DNA of 64,000 nt from Bradyrhizobium campsiandrae (GTDB lineage: Bacteria > Pseudomonadota > Alphaproteobacteria > Rhizobiales > Xanthobacteraceae), in NCBI RefSeq assembly GCF_014529705.1, contig NZ_JAANIH010000049.1:1-64000 (forward strand), given 5' to 3'. Positions 44,841-53,544 of this stretch are shown here, piece by piece. The notes beneath the pieces were generated by a model. It saw only the letters and a list, made by a program, of their open reading frames with translations. It did not search any database and was not told where the DNA came from. Numbering within the stretch: the first letter of the stretch is position 1; every line of letters begins with the position of its first letter. The translations under genes were made by a program, and so were the position numbers.

Positions 44841-45047
44841 TCACTCGATCCGGTCCGGGACGTCTCTGCACCCTTCCACAGTCGATAAATTGGCCGCGGC
44901 AAGTCCTTCAGCATCCGGGGCTGCTTCATCGGCGAGCCGCTCCGCCAGTTCGAGAATTCTCTGCCGCTTGCGCGGATCCGTGATGCCGACGAAAATCCTG
45001 ATGAGGCGCAATTCCTGGCGCATGTCGGCTTCAACATCGTCGTCCAT
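44841..45047 (-). CDS. Small helical protein, unknown function
   Basis: 68 residues, MDDDVEADMRQELRLIRIFV and onward, including a helical DPRKRQRILELAERLADEA. A GGGGAATGAAAGG stretch precedes the ATG. No Cys pair, signal or membrane segment. The ITDPRKRQRILELAE stretch recalls small regulators or anti-regulators seen beside transcription factors in Bradyrhizobium (from memory only). Neighbour regulators lie 230 bp away on the other strand. Confidence 0.55.
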   Translation of the reverse strand: MDDDVEADMRQELRLIRIFVGITDPRKRQRILELAERLADEAAPDAEGLAAANLSTVEGCRDVPDRIE

Positions 45048-45274
45048 GGCCTTTCATTCCCCGATTGCCGGCCGAACGGAGCCGCCGTGACCGCTCTCGT
45101 CGCATGGTGTGGCCCGCGCTTCGAAGTCGCGGGCCGCCATCGATCCCAGCGCGGTGTCGACGGTCAAGCGCGATGCCGATCGCGAAATCTGTCCGACTCG
45201 CAAGCTCGTGATCCTATGAGATCACAATGAGAGATTGAGGACGGTTGGCAAGTTGTCACATACTCAATCTGGGT

Positions 45275-45841
45275 ATGCAGGGTGAGACGTTCGCTGCTGA
45301 CCTCGTTTACAATGCAAATACTGGTTTCCGATTCATGCGCAATGCATCCGATATTACCCGGGCGGTCTCGCGCCACACGCTGGCCTATATGCTGTTTTCG
45401 ATCAGCGAGCTGTTCCGGCATTACGAGGAATTCGATCCGCTGGACCTTCTGATTGTTCATGCAATTCTCAACGCGAATGTCATCAACGTGATGAACGACC
45501 CCTCGCTGGACGAAAAATTCTCCGGCTTGCATACGGTCGAGCCTGACGTGATCAAGCAGGGCGTGTCCCGCGCGGCGCTCTCCCGCTTTCTCAGCCTGCC
45601 GCTGGAGACTGTTCGCCGTCGGGTGAGCGGATTGAAGAGGCGAAAGATTCTCGCCGAGACCGAGGCGGGGCTGATCGTGACCGAGCAGAACCTTTTCAAG
45701 TTCGGCAACAATCACGAGCTGCAGAAGACCAACATGCTGCTGCTCACGAAGCTGCTTCGCGACCTCAAACGCGCGGGCATCAACGGACCGGATGATCTGA
45801 GAGCACCCAAGAGCGCTGCATTGACCAGGAAGGCGAAGTAA
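45275..45841 (+). CDS. Winged-helix DNA-binding protein, unknown family
   Basis: 188 residues from the Met at 45275. The C-terminal half has a winged-helix look: SRAALSRFLSLPLETVRRRV, then SGLKRRKILAETEAGLIVTE. The N-terminal half is helical, with SRHTLAYMLFSISELFRHYE. It lies 10 bp before an AraC-type gene, so the two are probably one operon. The start is uncertain: the Met lacks a good ribosome site, and a TTG at 45245 with GAGG upstream is possible. Confidence 0.65.
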   Translation: MQGETFAADLVYNANTGFRFMRNASDITRAVSRHTLAYMLFSISELFRHYEEFDPLDLLIVHAILNANVINVMNDPSLDEKFSGLHTVEPDVIKQGVSRAALSRFLSLPLETVRRRVSGLKRRKILAETEAGLIVTEQNLFKFGNNHELQKTNMLLLTKLLRDLKRAGINGPDDLRAPKSAALTRKAK

Positions 45842-45851
45842 ACGGCAGGAT

Positions 45852-46862
45852 ATGGATTACAGCCATCTCAACACTGCTCGCGACGGAGCGAAAAAGGCCG
45901 CGGCGGAGCGCTTGTCGTCGTTCCAGGGGCTCCAGCCATCCTCCCTGCTCGAGCTGAGATCGTATGACATCGACCATTTGGCCGACAATGAGAGATACGC
46001 CGGTGCATCCAGCATGCCGTTGTCTCCCGGCTGGACGGCGATCATGCGCGCCCGGCTCAGCCTGCCGAATCTGAGCCTGTCGCTGGTGAAGACCTTCCCG
46101 CGGATCGTCAGGGGCTACCAGCTGGCGCATGCCATCTCCGTGGTGGTGCCGATGGACCAGGTGGGCTCGACCCGCATCAACGGACAATCCATCGGCAGCT
46201 CCATCGTGGTTCTGAAGGGCGCTTCCGATTGCCTCGTCTATGAGCCGGTCGGTCGTCTCATCGGTGTCGTCTACTTCACGCCGCCGGCATGCGAGCCCTG
46301 GTCGCGGCTGGATGACGGCTATCACCTGCTCTGCACGCCGCCGGACGTGCTCGCCTCGCTGCGGGGCCTGATCTCCGCAACGCTCGAGACCGCTGCCAAC
46401 GAGCCGGGCTCTCTCACCGAGCCCGCATCGCAAGCAGGCGTCGAACAATCCCTGCTCGGCGCGCTGGACGCTGCCATTCGTTGCAGTGTGAGCAGCAAGG
46501 CTGTGCAAGCCACGACGGAGGGCTACCTCCGGATCGTCGCCGACATGGAGCGATTGATCCGTCAGGATCTGACGATCTGGCACAAGGCGACGGAAATGGC
46601 CGAGCGCGTCGGCGTGTCGGTCCGCACGCTCCAAAGCGCGACGAAGGCCATCTGCGGCATGAGCCCGCATCGCTATAGCCGGGTTCTGCGTCTTTGGTCG
46701 GTGCGCCGGCAGCTGCGCACGGGTCCGGGACGGCGCAGCGTGAAGGCCAGCGCCATTGCGCATGGCTTCTGGCATTTGAGCGAGTTCGCGGCGAGTTACC
46801 GGGCGGCATTCGGTGAGCTGCCGTCCGAGACCTTGCATCGCTCGGTGCGGGAGACGAGCTAG
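45852..46862 (+). CDS. AraC-family transcriptional regulator
   Basis: 336 residues. An N-terminal AraC-binding-like sensor region with SVVVPMDQVGSTRINGQ resembles FeaR/OxyR-associated AraC sensors. The C-terminal double helix-turn-helix starts with KATEMAERVGVSVRTLQSAT and ends with SAIAHGFWHLSEFAASYRAAFGELP. Likely cotranscribed with the preceding winged-helix gene. Effector and targets unknown. Confidence 0.88.
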   Translation: MDYSHLNTARDGAKKAAAERLSSFQGLQPSSLLELRSYDIDHLADNERYAGASSMPLSPGWTAIMRARLSLPNLSLSLVKTFPRIVRGYQLAHAISVVVPMDQVGSTRINGQSIGSSIVVLKGASDCLVYEPVGRLIGVVYFTPPACEPWSRLDDGYHLLCTPPDVLASLRGLISATLETAANEPGSLTEPASQAGVEQSLLGALDAAIRCSVSSKAVQATTEGYLRIVADMERLIRQDLTIWHKATEMAERVGVSVRTLQSATKAICGMSPHRYSRVLRLWSVRRQLRTGPGRRSVKASAIAHGFWHLSEFAASYRAAFGELPSETLHRSVRETS

Positions 46863-46865
46863 AAT

Positions 46866-47621
46866 CTAGCCGCGCGGGCCGGCCCAATCACCCAGCACGG
46901 CCTGGACCAGCGCCAACGCCGCCACCCCGGCGGTGTCGGCCCGCAGGATCCGCGGGCCCAGCGCCAGCCGCAGGATCGTGGGCTGACGCAGCAGCAGGGC
47001 CCGCTCTTCGTCGGCAAAGCCGCCCTCGGGGCCGATCAGGACGTCGATACCGCGCCCGGATTGGCGCGCCTGCTGCAGGCTGCGGACCGGGTCCTCGACC
47101 TCGGCCGCCTCGTCGCAGAACACCAGCAGGCGACCTGAAGGGCGCTGGCTGAGATAGCGGTCCAGCGCCGCGGGTTCGGCCACCGCAGCGAGGCTCAGGA
47201 TCCCGCATTGCTCGGCCGCCTCGATCACGTTGGCGCGCATGCGCTCGGTGTTGACGCGGGAGGCCTGGGTAAACCGGGTCTGGACCGGTTGCAGGATGGC
47301 GGCTCCCATCTCCACGGCCTTCTGGACGGTGTAATCGAGCCGGGCATGCTTGAGCGGGGCGAAAACATAAGCGAGGTCGGGAAGCGCATCCTGCAGGCGG
47401 ACCCGCTGGAGAATGACGAGGCTGTCAGGCCGTTTGCGGCCTTCGATCGCGGCCTGCCATTCGCCGTCACGGCCGTTGAAGGCCAGAACTTCGGCGCCGG
47501 CGGCCAGCCGCAGCACATTGCCGAGATAGTTGCTCTGGTCGCGGTCGAGGGTGACCCTGGCATCCTGGGCCAGGGGGGCATCGACGAACAGGCGGGGGGC
47601 GCGAAAATCGTGGGAGGGCAT
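46866..47621 (-). CDS. rsmE: 16S rRNA (uracil-1498-N3)-methyltransferase RsmE
   Basis: 251 residues; SPOUT methyltransferase of 16S rRNA. The N-terminal PUA-like domain includes DQSNYLGNVLRLAAGAEV. The trefoil-knot motifs are ERMRANVIEAAEQCG, VLIGPEGGFADEE and LRLALGPRILRADTA near the C-terminus. Converges with the AraC gene, 3 bp apart. Confidence 0.95.
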   Translation of the reverse strand: MPSHDFRAPRLFVDAPLAQDARVTLDRDQSNYLGNVLRLAAGAEVLAFNGRDGEWQAAIEGRKRPDSLVILQRVRLQDALPDLAYVFAPLKHARLDYTVQKAVEMGAAILQPVQTRFTQASRVNTERMRANVIEAAEQCGILSLAAVAEPAALDRYLSQRPSGRLLVFCDEAAEVEDPVRSLQQARQSGRGIDVLIGPEGGFADEERALLLRQPTILRLALGPRILRADTAGVAALALVQAVLGDWAGPRG

Positions 47622-47833
47622 TGATCAAAAGTCCGATTTGCCGCCGTTCTTAACCGAAAGCACGCATTTCGGGGTAAATATTGCCAAGATGCTGCGTCGG
47701 CGCGCCGCGCTCCTGCCCCATTCGGCGGGTTGTTAAGGCCCGGCGGGAATCGTAAAATCGTCGAGCACGCTGGTTGCGCTTCAATTGGGAAGACGCCGAG
47801 CCTCGTAAAGCTCCTGCCGGAGAGACTATCTTG

Positions 47834-48496
47834 ATGATCCGTCGTTTGATGGTTCCGATCACTGCCGCCATGGTCACCATGGGCGCCGCGGGCGCCCACG
47901 CCCAGGGATTCCCGGCGCCCTTGCCGGGCCAGGCCGCACCCAGTTCCGCATTTCCGCCCGTGAACGGCTCCGCACCGGTCGCCTCTGTCGGCGCCGCGCC
48001 GCAGGCCTCCTTCCCGGTCAATGGTGCAGCGCCCGTCGGTGGGGGCGGCGGCGCTTTCAGCGCGGCCCCGCCGACGCAAGCCGGTCCCGGTGAGGATTGC
48101 ATGAAGGCGTTCATTCCGCTCCGCGAGGAGGCCGAAAAGCGCGGCAAGCTGATCAAGGCTGCGAGCGACCGCCATGCCTCGCCCGACGAGGCCTGCAAGC
48201 TGATCAAGAGTTTCGGCCAGGCCGAAACCAAGATGATCAAATATGTCGAGGCCAACGCGGCCAAATGCGGAATCCCGCCGCAGATCGGCGCGCAGATGAA
48301 GGACGGTCACAAGAACACCGAGGCGATGCAGTCGAAGGTCTGCAACGTCGCGCAGCAGATGCAGAACCAGCCACGTGGTCCGGCCGGTCCGTCGCTGAGC
48401 GAGGTGGTGGGCTCGGGCTCCGCGCCGGAAGCCAATGCCGGCAAGAAGGGCGGCAGCACCTTCGACACGCTGAACGGCAACGTCCTCACCCGATGA
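47834..48496 (+). CDS. Exported Pro/Ala-rich protein with helical cysteine domain
   Basis: 220 residues. Signal peptide MIRRLMVPITAAMVTMGAAG to about AHAQ, a Pro/Ala/Gly linker, then a helical domain with Cys in GEDCMKAFIPLREEAEKRGK, SPDEACKLIKSFG, NAAKCGIPPQIG and SKVCNVAQQM. The four Cys suggest two disulfides. Its stop overlaps the ubiA start (ATGA). Widely seen as a hypothetical protein upstream of ubiA in rhizobia (from memory). Function unknown. Confidence 0.75.
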   Translation: MIRRLMVPITAAMVTMGAAGAHAQGFPAPLPGQAAPSSAFPPVNGSAPVASVGAAPQASFPVNGAAPVGGGGGAFSAAPPTQAGPGEDCMKAFIPLREEAEKRGKLIKAASDRHASPDEACKLIKSFGQAETKMIKYVEANAAKCGIPPQIGAQMKDGHKNTEAMQSKVCNVAQQMQNQPRGPAGPSLSEVVGSGSAPEANAGKKGGSTFDTLNGNVLTR

Positions 48497-49434
48497 GCGA
48501 CACGTCCGCCCGTGTTGCCGATTCCACCGGCAACTGGGTCGATACGCTCGCGCCGCCATGGGCCCGGCCGTATCTGCGCCTGTCCCGCTTCGATCGTCCG
48601 ATCGGCTCCTGGCTTCTGCTGATGCCGTGCTGGTGGTCGGCCGCGCTCGCGAGCGGCATGGCGCATGATATCCGCCGCCTGCCGCTGACAATCGTGCTGT
48701 TCTTCATCGGCGCCTTCGTGATGCGCGGCGCCGGCTGCACCTGGAACGACATCACCGACCGCGACCTCGACGACAAGGTCGAGCGCACCCGTTCGCGGCC
48801 GCTGCCATCGGGGCAGGTGACCACGAAGCAGGCGCTCGCGTTCATGGTCGTGCAGGCCCTGATCGGGCTCGTGGTGCTGTTGCAGTTCAACCGCTTCGCG
48901 GTCCTGACCGGCATCGCTTCGCTGCTGATCGTCGCGATCTATCCTTTCATGAAGCGCATCACATGGTGGCCGCAGATCGTGCTCGGGCTCGCCTTCTCCT
49001 GGGGCGCCTTGATGGGCTTCGCCGTCACCTTCGGACGCATCGACGTCACCGCGCTGGTGCTCTATGCGGGCGCGATCTCCTGGGTGATCGGTTACGACAC
49101 CATCTATGCGCATCAGGACGCGGAGGACGATGCGCTGATCGGCATCAAGTCCACCGCGCGCCTGTTCGGCGCCCACACGCACCAGGCGCTGATCCTGTTC
49201 TACGGACTATCGGTGATGCTGATCGGCGTCGCAATCGCCTCAGGCGACGCGCGCTGGCCGGCCTGGCTCGGCCTTGCGGCCTTTGCCGCGCATCTGGCTT
49301 CGCAAATCATGCGCTTGAGGATCGATGATTCCGAACTGTGCAAGCGGCTGTTCTATTCGAACAAATATGCGGGGGCGCTGCTGTTTGCGGGTTTGCTGGG
49401 CGATGCGGTGATGCGCGCGTCGCAACTCTCGTAG
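48493..49434 (+). CDS. ubiA: 4-hydroxybenzoate polyprenyltransferase UbiA
   Basis: A 313-residue integral membrane prenyltransferase for ubiquinone synthesis. The first Asp-rich motif is GCTWNDITDRDLDDKVERT, the second YDTIYAHQDAEDD, with about eight or nine membrane segments between and after. The start overlaps the preceding stop. The stop codon lies inside REP element 4 (the TAG of CGTAGGGTGGG). Confidence 0.95.
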   Translation: MSDTSARVADSTGNWVDTLAPPWARPYLRLSRFDRPIGSWLLLMPCWWSAALASGMAHDIRRLPLTIVLFFIGAFVMRGAGCTWNDITDRDLDDKVERTRSRPLPSGQVTTKQALAFMVVQALIGLVVLLQFNRFAVLTGIASLLIVAIYPFMKRITWWPQIVLGLAFSWGALMGFAVTFGRIDVTALVLYAGAISWVIGYDTIYAHQDAEDDALIGIKSTARLFGAHTHQALILFYGLSVMLIGVAIASGDARWPAWLGLAAFAAHLASQIMRLRIDDSELCKRLFYSNKYAGALLFAGLLGDAVMRASQLS

Positions 49435-49522
49435 GGTGGGCAAAGGCGCATTTGCGCCGTGCCCACGATCTCGCAATGATGGATAGAGGACGTGGGCACG
49501 CTTTCGCTTTGCCCACCCTACC
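49431..49522. repeat. Inverted REP pair at the ubiA 3' end
   Basis: Left element GTAGGGTGGGCAAAGGCGC to GTGCCCAC (49431-49466), right element GTGGGCACG to TGCCCACCCTAC (49492-49522). Same family as the RAYT-flanking elements at 498-1184, about 48 kb away. Confidence 0.9.
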
Positions 49523-49531
49523 GAATCCCGC

Positions 49532-50050
49532 TCAATTCCTTGCGATGATCTCGCGTTCCTCGCGATGAACCGGCAGCTCGCGCGCCATGGCGGTGCGACG
49601 GCGCATCAGGAATTTCGGGCGGCGGGCGCGGATCGCGTTGGCGCGGCGGCGGCGCGGTGCCGGCTTGCGCACCGCTTCGTCGAGCTGCGGCAGCGCAAAG
49701 ATCTCGCTCCAGATCGCCCAGGCCTCGAGGAGTTCTTCGCCATCGGTGCCGACCAGCAGCGGAACGGAGAGCGAGGGATCGCGGTGCACCAGCACGAGGC
49801 TCTGCGCCGCGTCATTGCCGCGCAAGGCGACGCCGGTGAAGTCGCTGACGCGGACGTTGATCGCCATCTGCATGCCGCGGACGGCACGGCGCAGCACGAC
49901 GCGTTCGCGATGAAGCTCGATCTGCCTCGTGTAACCGTCGGCGCGCGGATCATGCGCATCGAAGCGGACCGGAAGGGAAAGAGGGTCGAGCCGCAAGCTG
50001 CGGCTCGACCCGGCGGGGTTGGCCCCGCATGTTGCTGTTTGACGCCTCAC
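49532..50050 (-). CDS. Basic protein of unknown function (DUF6101-like)
   Basis: 172 residues from a GTG start with GGGGAGA upstream. A PilZ-sized middle region (YTRQIELHRERVVLRRAVRG and MAINVRVSDFTGVAL) precedes a strongly basic Arg-rich stretch (RKPAPRRRRANAIRARRPKF). I associate the pattern with a rhizobial unknown-function family, from memory. The gene faces pmbA, divergent across 276 bp that hold no evident gene. Confidence 0.6.
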   Translation of the reverse strand: MRRQTATCGANPAGSSRSLRLDPLSLPVRFDAHDPRADGYTRQIELHRERVVLRRAVRGMQMAINVRVSDFTGVALRGNDAAQSLVLVHRDPSLSVPLLVGTDGEELLEAWAIWSEIFALPQLDEAVRKPAPRRRRANAIRARRPKFLMRRRTAMARELPVHREEREIIARN

Positions 50051-50326
50051 GGCTTTAGTTCTCCCCGCCAGGATTATGTTCCCGGTCGATGCGAGGACCT
50101 TAGCGCGCGCCGTCCGAAAACCGCTTAAAAAGGCTGGTTAACCCGGCGTCACCGGCGGTCATGATTGACAAGAGCTTGGCGCGCATGATTGACGGGACGT
50201 TGCGCCGGTCTTGCGAATCTGAACCTTTTGCGGGCTGAAAATGCTTGAAGTCCGCACCATTTGGGCACATCTGGTGTTCAGGGCGTCTGCCGCCCCGAAA
50301 CCTCCCGCCCCAACAGGATTTCGTTT

Positions 50327-51730
50327 GTGAACCCTTCACCAAGCTCGACGCTTTCGCCCCAGGATTCGCCCAAAGCCAATCGCGACCTGTTCGACCAGTC
50401 CGCGCTGTCGGATCTCGCTCAGCGGCTGGTCGAGGCGGCGAAGCGCGCCGGCGCGGATGCCGCCGATGCGGTCGCAGTGCGTGGTATCTCGCAAGGTGTC
50501 GAGGTACGCGACGGCCGCGTCGAGGAATCCGAGCGGTCCGAGGGCGACGATGTCGGCCTGCGCGTGCTGGTCGGCCAGCGCCAGGCGGTGGTGTCGACCA
50601 ACGACACCAGCGGCGATGCGGTGACCAAGCTTGCCGAACGCGCCGTCGCGATGGCGCGCGTGGCGCCATCGGACAAATATGTCGGGCTCGCCGATCCTGC
50701 GCTGCTCGCGCGCGACTTCCCCGATCTTGATCTGCTCGATCCCGACGTGCCGACGACCGCCGAGCTCGAGCGTCGCGCGCTCGCGGCCGAGGCGGCGGCG
50801 CTCGCCGTGAAGGGCGTGTCGAAATCCGGGGGCGCGTCGGCTTCCGCCGGCATCGGCGGCATGGTGCTCGTCACCTCGACCGGCTTCCACGGCTCCTATT
50901 TGCGTTCCAGCCAGGGCATCTCGGCGACGGCGATCGCCGGCGAGGGCACCAGCATGGAGCGTGACTACGATTTCACTTCGGCGCCTCATGGTGAAGATCT
51001 GCTGTCACCTGACGCGGTCGGCCGCTCCGCCGGCGAGCGCACCGTGGCGCGCTACAATCCGCGCAAGGTCGAGACCTGCAAGGTGCCTGTCGTGTTCGAT
51101 CCGCGCGTCGCCGGCTCGCTGGTCGGCCACCTCGTCGGCGCCATCAACGGCGCCTCGATCGCGCGCAAGACCAGCTTTCTGAAGGACAAGCTCGGCCAGC
51201 GTTTGTTCGCGAACAACATCCGCATCATCGACGATCCGCTGCGCAAGCGCGGCCTGCGCTCGCAGACGTTCGACGCCGAAGGCGTTGCGGTCAAGAGAAC
51301 CGCGCTGGTCGACGAGGGCGTGCTGACGACTTGGCTGCTCGACTGCGCGACCGCGCGCGAGCTCGGTCTCGCCACCACCGGCCACGCCCATCGCGGCGTG
51401 TCGTCCTCGCCTTCGCCCGGACCGTACAATCTGCATCTCGAGCCTGGTACGCCGACGCCGGCCGAGTTGATCGCCGACATCAAGCAGGGTTTTTACGTCA
51501 CCGACCTGATCGGCTCCGGCGTCAACGGCGTCACCGGCGACTACAGCCGCGGCGCCTCCGGTTTCTGGATCGAGAGCGGCCAGCTCACCTATCCCGTCAG
51601 CGAGGTGACGATCGCCGGCCATCTGTTCGAGATCTTCAAATCGATGCAGCCGGCCAACAATCTCGAATTCCGCTACGGCATCAATGCGCCGACGGTGCGC
51701 ATCGAGGGACTGACGCTTGGCGGACGCTGA
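50327..51730 (+). CDS. pmbA: TldD/PmbA-family metalloprotease subunit
   Basis: 467 residues from a GTG start (FVNPSPS region). PmbA/TldE features are VEVRDGRVEESERSEGDDVG, a central GVAVKRTALVDEGVLTTWLLD block and the C-terminal GASGFWIESGQLTYPVSEVTIAG. PmbA pairs with TldD to degrade unfolded peptides and process modified peptides. It overlaps the next gene by 14 bp. Confidence 0.9.
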   Translation: MNPSPSSTLSPQDSPKANRDLFDQSALSDLAQRLVEAAKRAGADAADAVAVRGISQGVEVRDGRVEESERSEGDDVGLRVLVGQRQAVVSTNDTSGDAVTKLAERAVAMARVAPSDKYVGLADPALLARDFPDLDLLDPDVPTTAELERRALAAEAAALAVKGVSKSGGASASAGIGGMVLVTSTGFHGSYLRSSQGISATAIAGEGTSMERDYDFTSAPHGEDLLSPDAVGRSAGERTVARYNPRKVETCKVPVVFDPRVAGSLVGHLVGAINGASIARKTSFLKDKLGQRLFANNIRIIDDPLRKRGLRSQTFDAEGVAVKRTALVDEGVLTTWLLDCATARELGLATTGHAHRGVSSSPSPGPYNLHLEPGTPTPAELIADIKQGFYVTDLIGSGVNGVTGDYSRGASGFWIESGQLTYPVSEVTIAGHLFEIFKSMQPANNLEFRYGINAPTVRIEGLTLGGR

Positions 51731-52529
51731 CCGTTCCGACGCAGACGTTCTGGCGCGCGACGCAGCGCTGCTGCAAGACACGGTGCGGGAGGCGGGCGCG
51801 CTCGCGCAGTCGATGTTCCGCACCGAGCTGAAGAAATGGATCAAGGGCGCGTCCTCGCCGGTCTCGGAAGCCGACATCGCGGTCAATGATTTGCTGGAAG
51901 CGCGTCTGCGCGGCGCCACGCCTGATTATGGCTGGCTGTCGGAGGAGAGCGCCGACGATCAGGCGCGGCTGTCGCGTCGTTTGACCTGGGTGGTCGATCC
52001 CATCGACGGCACCCGCAACTATCTGGGCGGCCACGACGAATGGTGCGTCAGCGTCGCGCTGGTCGAGGATGCTTCGCCGCTGCTGGCGGTCGTCTACGCG
52101 CCCGCCACCAACGAGTTTTTCTTCGCAGCCCGCGGCCAGGGCACCACGCTCAACGACAAGCCGGTACGGGCGGCGGGCGGCTCGGCGCTCGATTTCGCCC
52201 GGGTCGCCGGCCCGAAGCCGATGGTCGAGCGGCTGAATAGCGCGGGCGGCGAAATCAAGCTGCATCCGCGAATCGGCTCGCTGGCGCTCCGGCTGTGCCG
52301 GGTCGCCAATGGCTCCCTGGATGCGGCTTTTGCGGGGGGCAACAGCCACGATTGGGACCTTGCGGCGGCCGATTTGATCGTGCAGGAAGCGGATGGTAGG
52401 ATGAGCGACCTCTCCGGAGGTCCCATCCTTTATAATCGTCGGGAAGTGACGCACGGGGTGCTGGTGGCAGCGGGACGCGATCGTCATGCGAGCATTGTCG
52501 CGCATTTTCGAAACCGTCCCTTGCCCTGA
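51717..52529 (+). CDS. Inositol monophosphatase-family phosphatase (CysQ-like)
   Basis: 270 residues. Metal motifs are WLSEESADD, WVVDPIDGTRNYLGG and the late SHDWDLAAADLIV. Family enzymes dephosphorylate inositol phosphates or 3'-phosphoadenosine nucleotides; CysQ activity is possible but not shown. The TTG at 51717 lies inside the end of pmbA, so translation is coupled. Confidence 0.88.
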   Translation: MADADRSDADVLARDAALLQDTVREAGALAQSMFRTELKKWIKGASSPVSEADIAVNDLLEARLRGATPDYGWLSEESADDQARLSRRLTWVVDPIDGTRNYLGGHDEWCVSVALVEDASPLLAVVYAPATNEFFFAARGQGTTLNDKPVRAAGGSALDFARVAGPKPMVERLNSAGGEIKLHPRIGSLALRLCRVANGSLDAAFAGGNSHDWDLAAADLIVQEADGRMSDLSGGPILYNRREVTHGVLVAAGRDRHASIVAHFRNRPLP

Positions 52530-52591
52530 AGCGCCTGTCGTCGTGCTTGTCGAACACTGCTTTGCCGGGCAGCCCCTTAGGAACAGAACCC

Positions 52592-52834
52592 ATGCCAGAT
52601 AGTGCCCCGCAACAACTGCTTCATCTCGTGATCGGCGGCGAGCTGCTGGATCTCCAGCAAAACACCTTCAAGAACCTCGACGAGGTCGAGGTGGTCGGCC
52701 TCTATCCGAATTATGCCACCGCTCATGCCGCCTGGCGCGCCAAGGCGCAGAGCACGGTCGACAATGCGCAGATGCGCTATTTCATCGTCCATCTCCACAG
52801 GCTGCTCGACCCGAATCAAGAACCGGCGCGTTGA
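52592..52834 (+). CDS. DUF4170-family small protein
   Basis: 80 residues: LHLVIGGELLDLQQNTFKNL, LYPNYATAHAAWRAKAQ and YFIVHLHRLLDP are the usual blocks. Always small and found next to lipid A/Kdo genes in alphaproteobacteria (family knowledge); role unknown. AGGAACAG precedes the ATG. The following acyltransferase start overlaps its stop. Confidence 0.9.
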   Translation: MPDSAPQQLLHLVIGGELLDLQQNTFKNLDEVEVVGLYPNYATAHAAWRAKAQSTVDNAQMRYFIVHLHRLLDPNQEPAR

Positions 52835-53544
52835 AAAAACTGCTTCGCAATACGCTGCGGAGCAGCTGGTTTCAGCGTGCCGTCGGGGTCCTGGCGGCCG
52901 AATATCTGCGGCTGGTCTGGCGCACCAACAAATTCACGTTCGATCCGCCCGACGTCTACGACATCGTCGAGCCGCAGATTCCCGCGATCTTCGCCTTCTG
53001 GCACGGCCAGCATTTCCTCACCCCGTTCATCAAGAACAAGGACTCCTACCGTGCCAAGGTCCTGATCTCCCGGCATCGCGACGGCGAGTTCAACGCGATC
53101 GCCGTCGAACGGCTGGGGATCGGAACCATCCGTGGCTCCGGCGATCACGGCGGCGCCTTCCACCGCAAAGGCGGGGTCGGCGCCTTCAGGGAAATGGTGT
53201 ATACGCTCGAGGACGGTTGTAATGTCGCGCTGACCGCCGATGTCCCGAAGCGCTCGCGCGTCGCCGGGCTCGGCATCATCATGCTGGCGCGGGAATCGGG
53301 ACGGCCGATCATGCCCTTCGCAATGGCGACCAGCCGCTTCATCCGGCTCAAGAACTGGGATCGCACCACCATCAACCTGCCGTTCGGGCGCGGCGCGCTG
53401 GTCGGCATCAAGGAGATCCACGTGCCGGCCGACGCTGATGCCGCCATGATGGAAACGCTGCGGCAGGAGCTGGAAGACACGCTAAACGAGGCGACACGCC
53501 GCGCCTATGCGCAGCTCGGGCGTCCGGGGCCTGCGGATGGCTAG
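52831..53544 (+). CDS. DUF374 lysophospholipid acyltransferase-like protein
   Basis: 237 residues. The acyltransferase-like HxxxxD-type region is AFWHGQHFLTPF with ISRHRDGEFNA, then RGSGDHGGAFHRKG, and the LTADVPKRSRVAGLG block. The family is thought to acylate lipids, often of LPS. The TTG start overlaps the preceding stop (GTTGA); the stop overlaps the waaA start. Located before waaA and lpxK as in other rhizobia. Confidence 0.9.
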   Translation: MKKLLRNTLRSSWFQRAVGVLAAEYLRLVWRTNKFTFDPPDVYDIVEPQIPAIFAFWHGQHFLTPFIKNKDSYRAKVLISRHRDGEFNAIAVERLGIGTIRGSGDHGGAFHRKGGVGAFREMVYTLEDGCNVALTADVPKRSRVAGLGIIMLARESGRPIMPFAMATSRFIRLKNWDRTTINLPFGRGALVGIKEIHVPADADAAMMETLRQELEDTLNEATRRAYAQLGRPGPADG

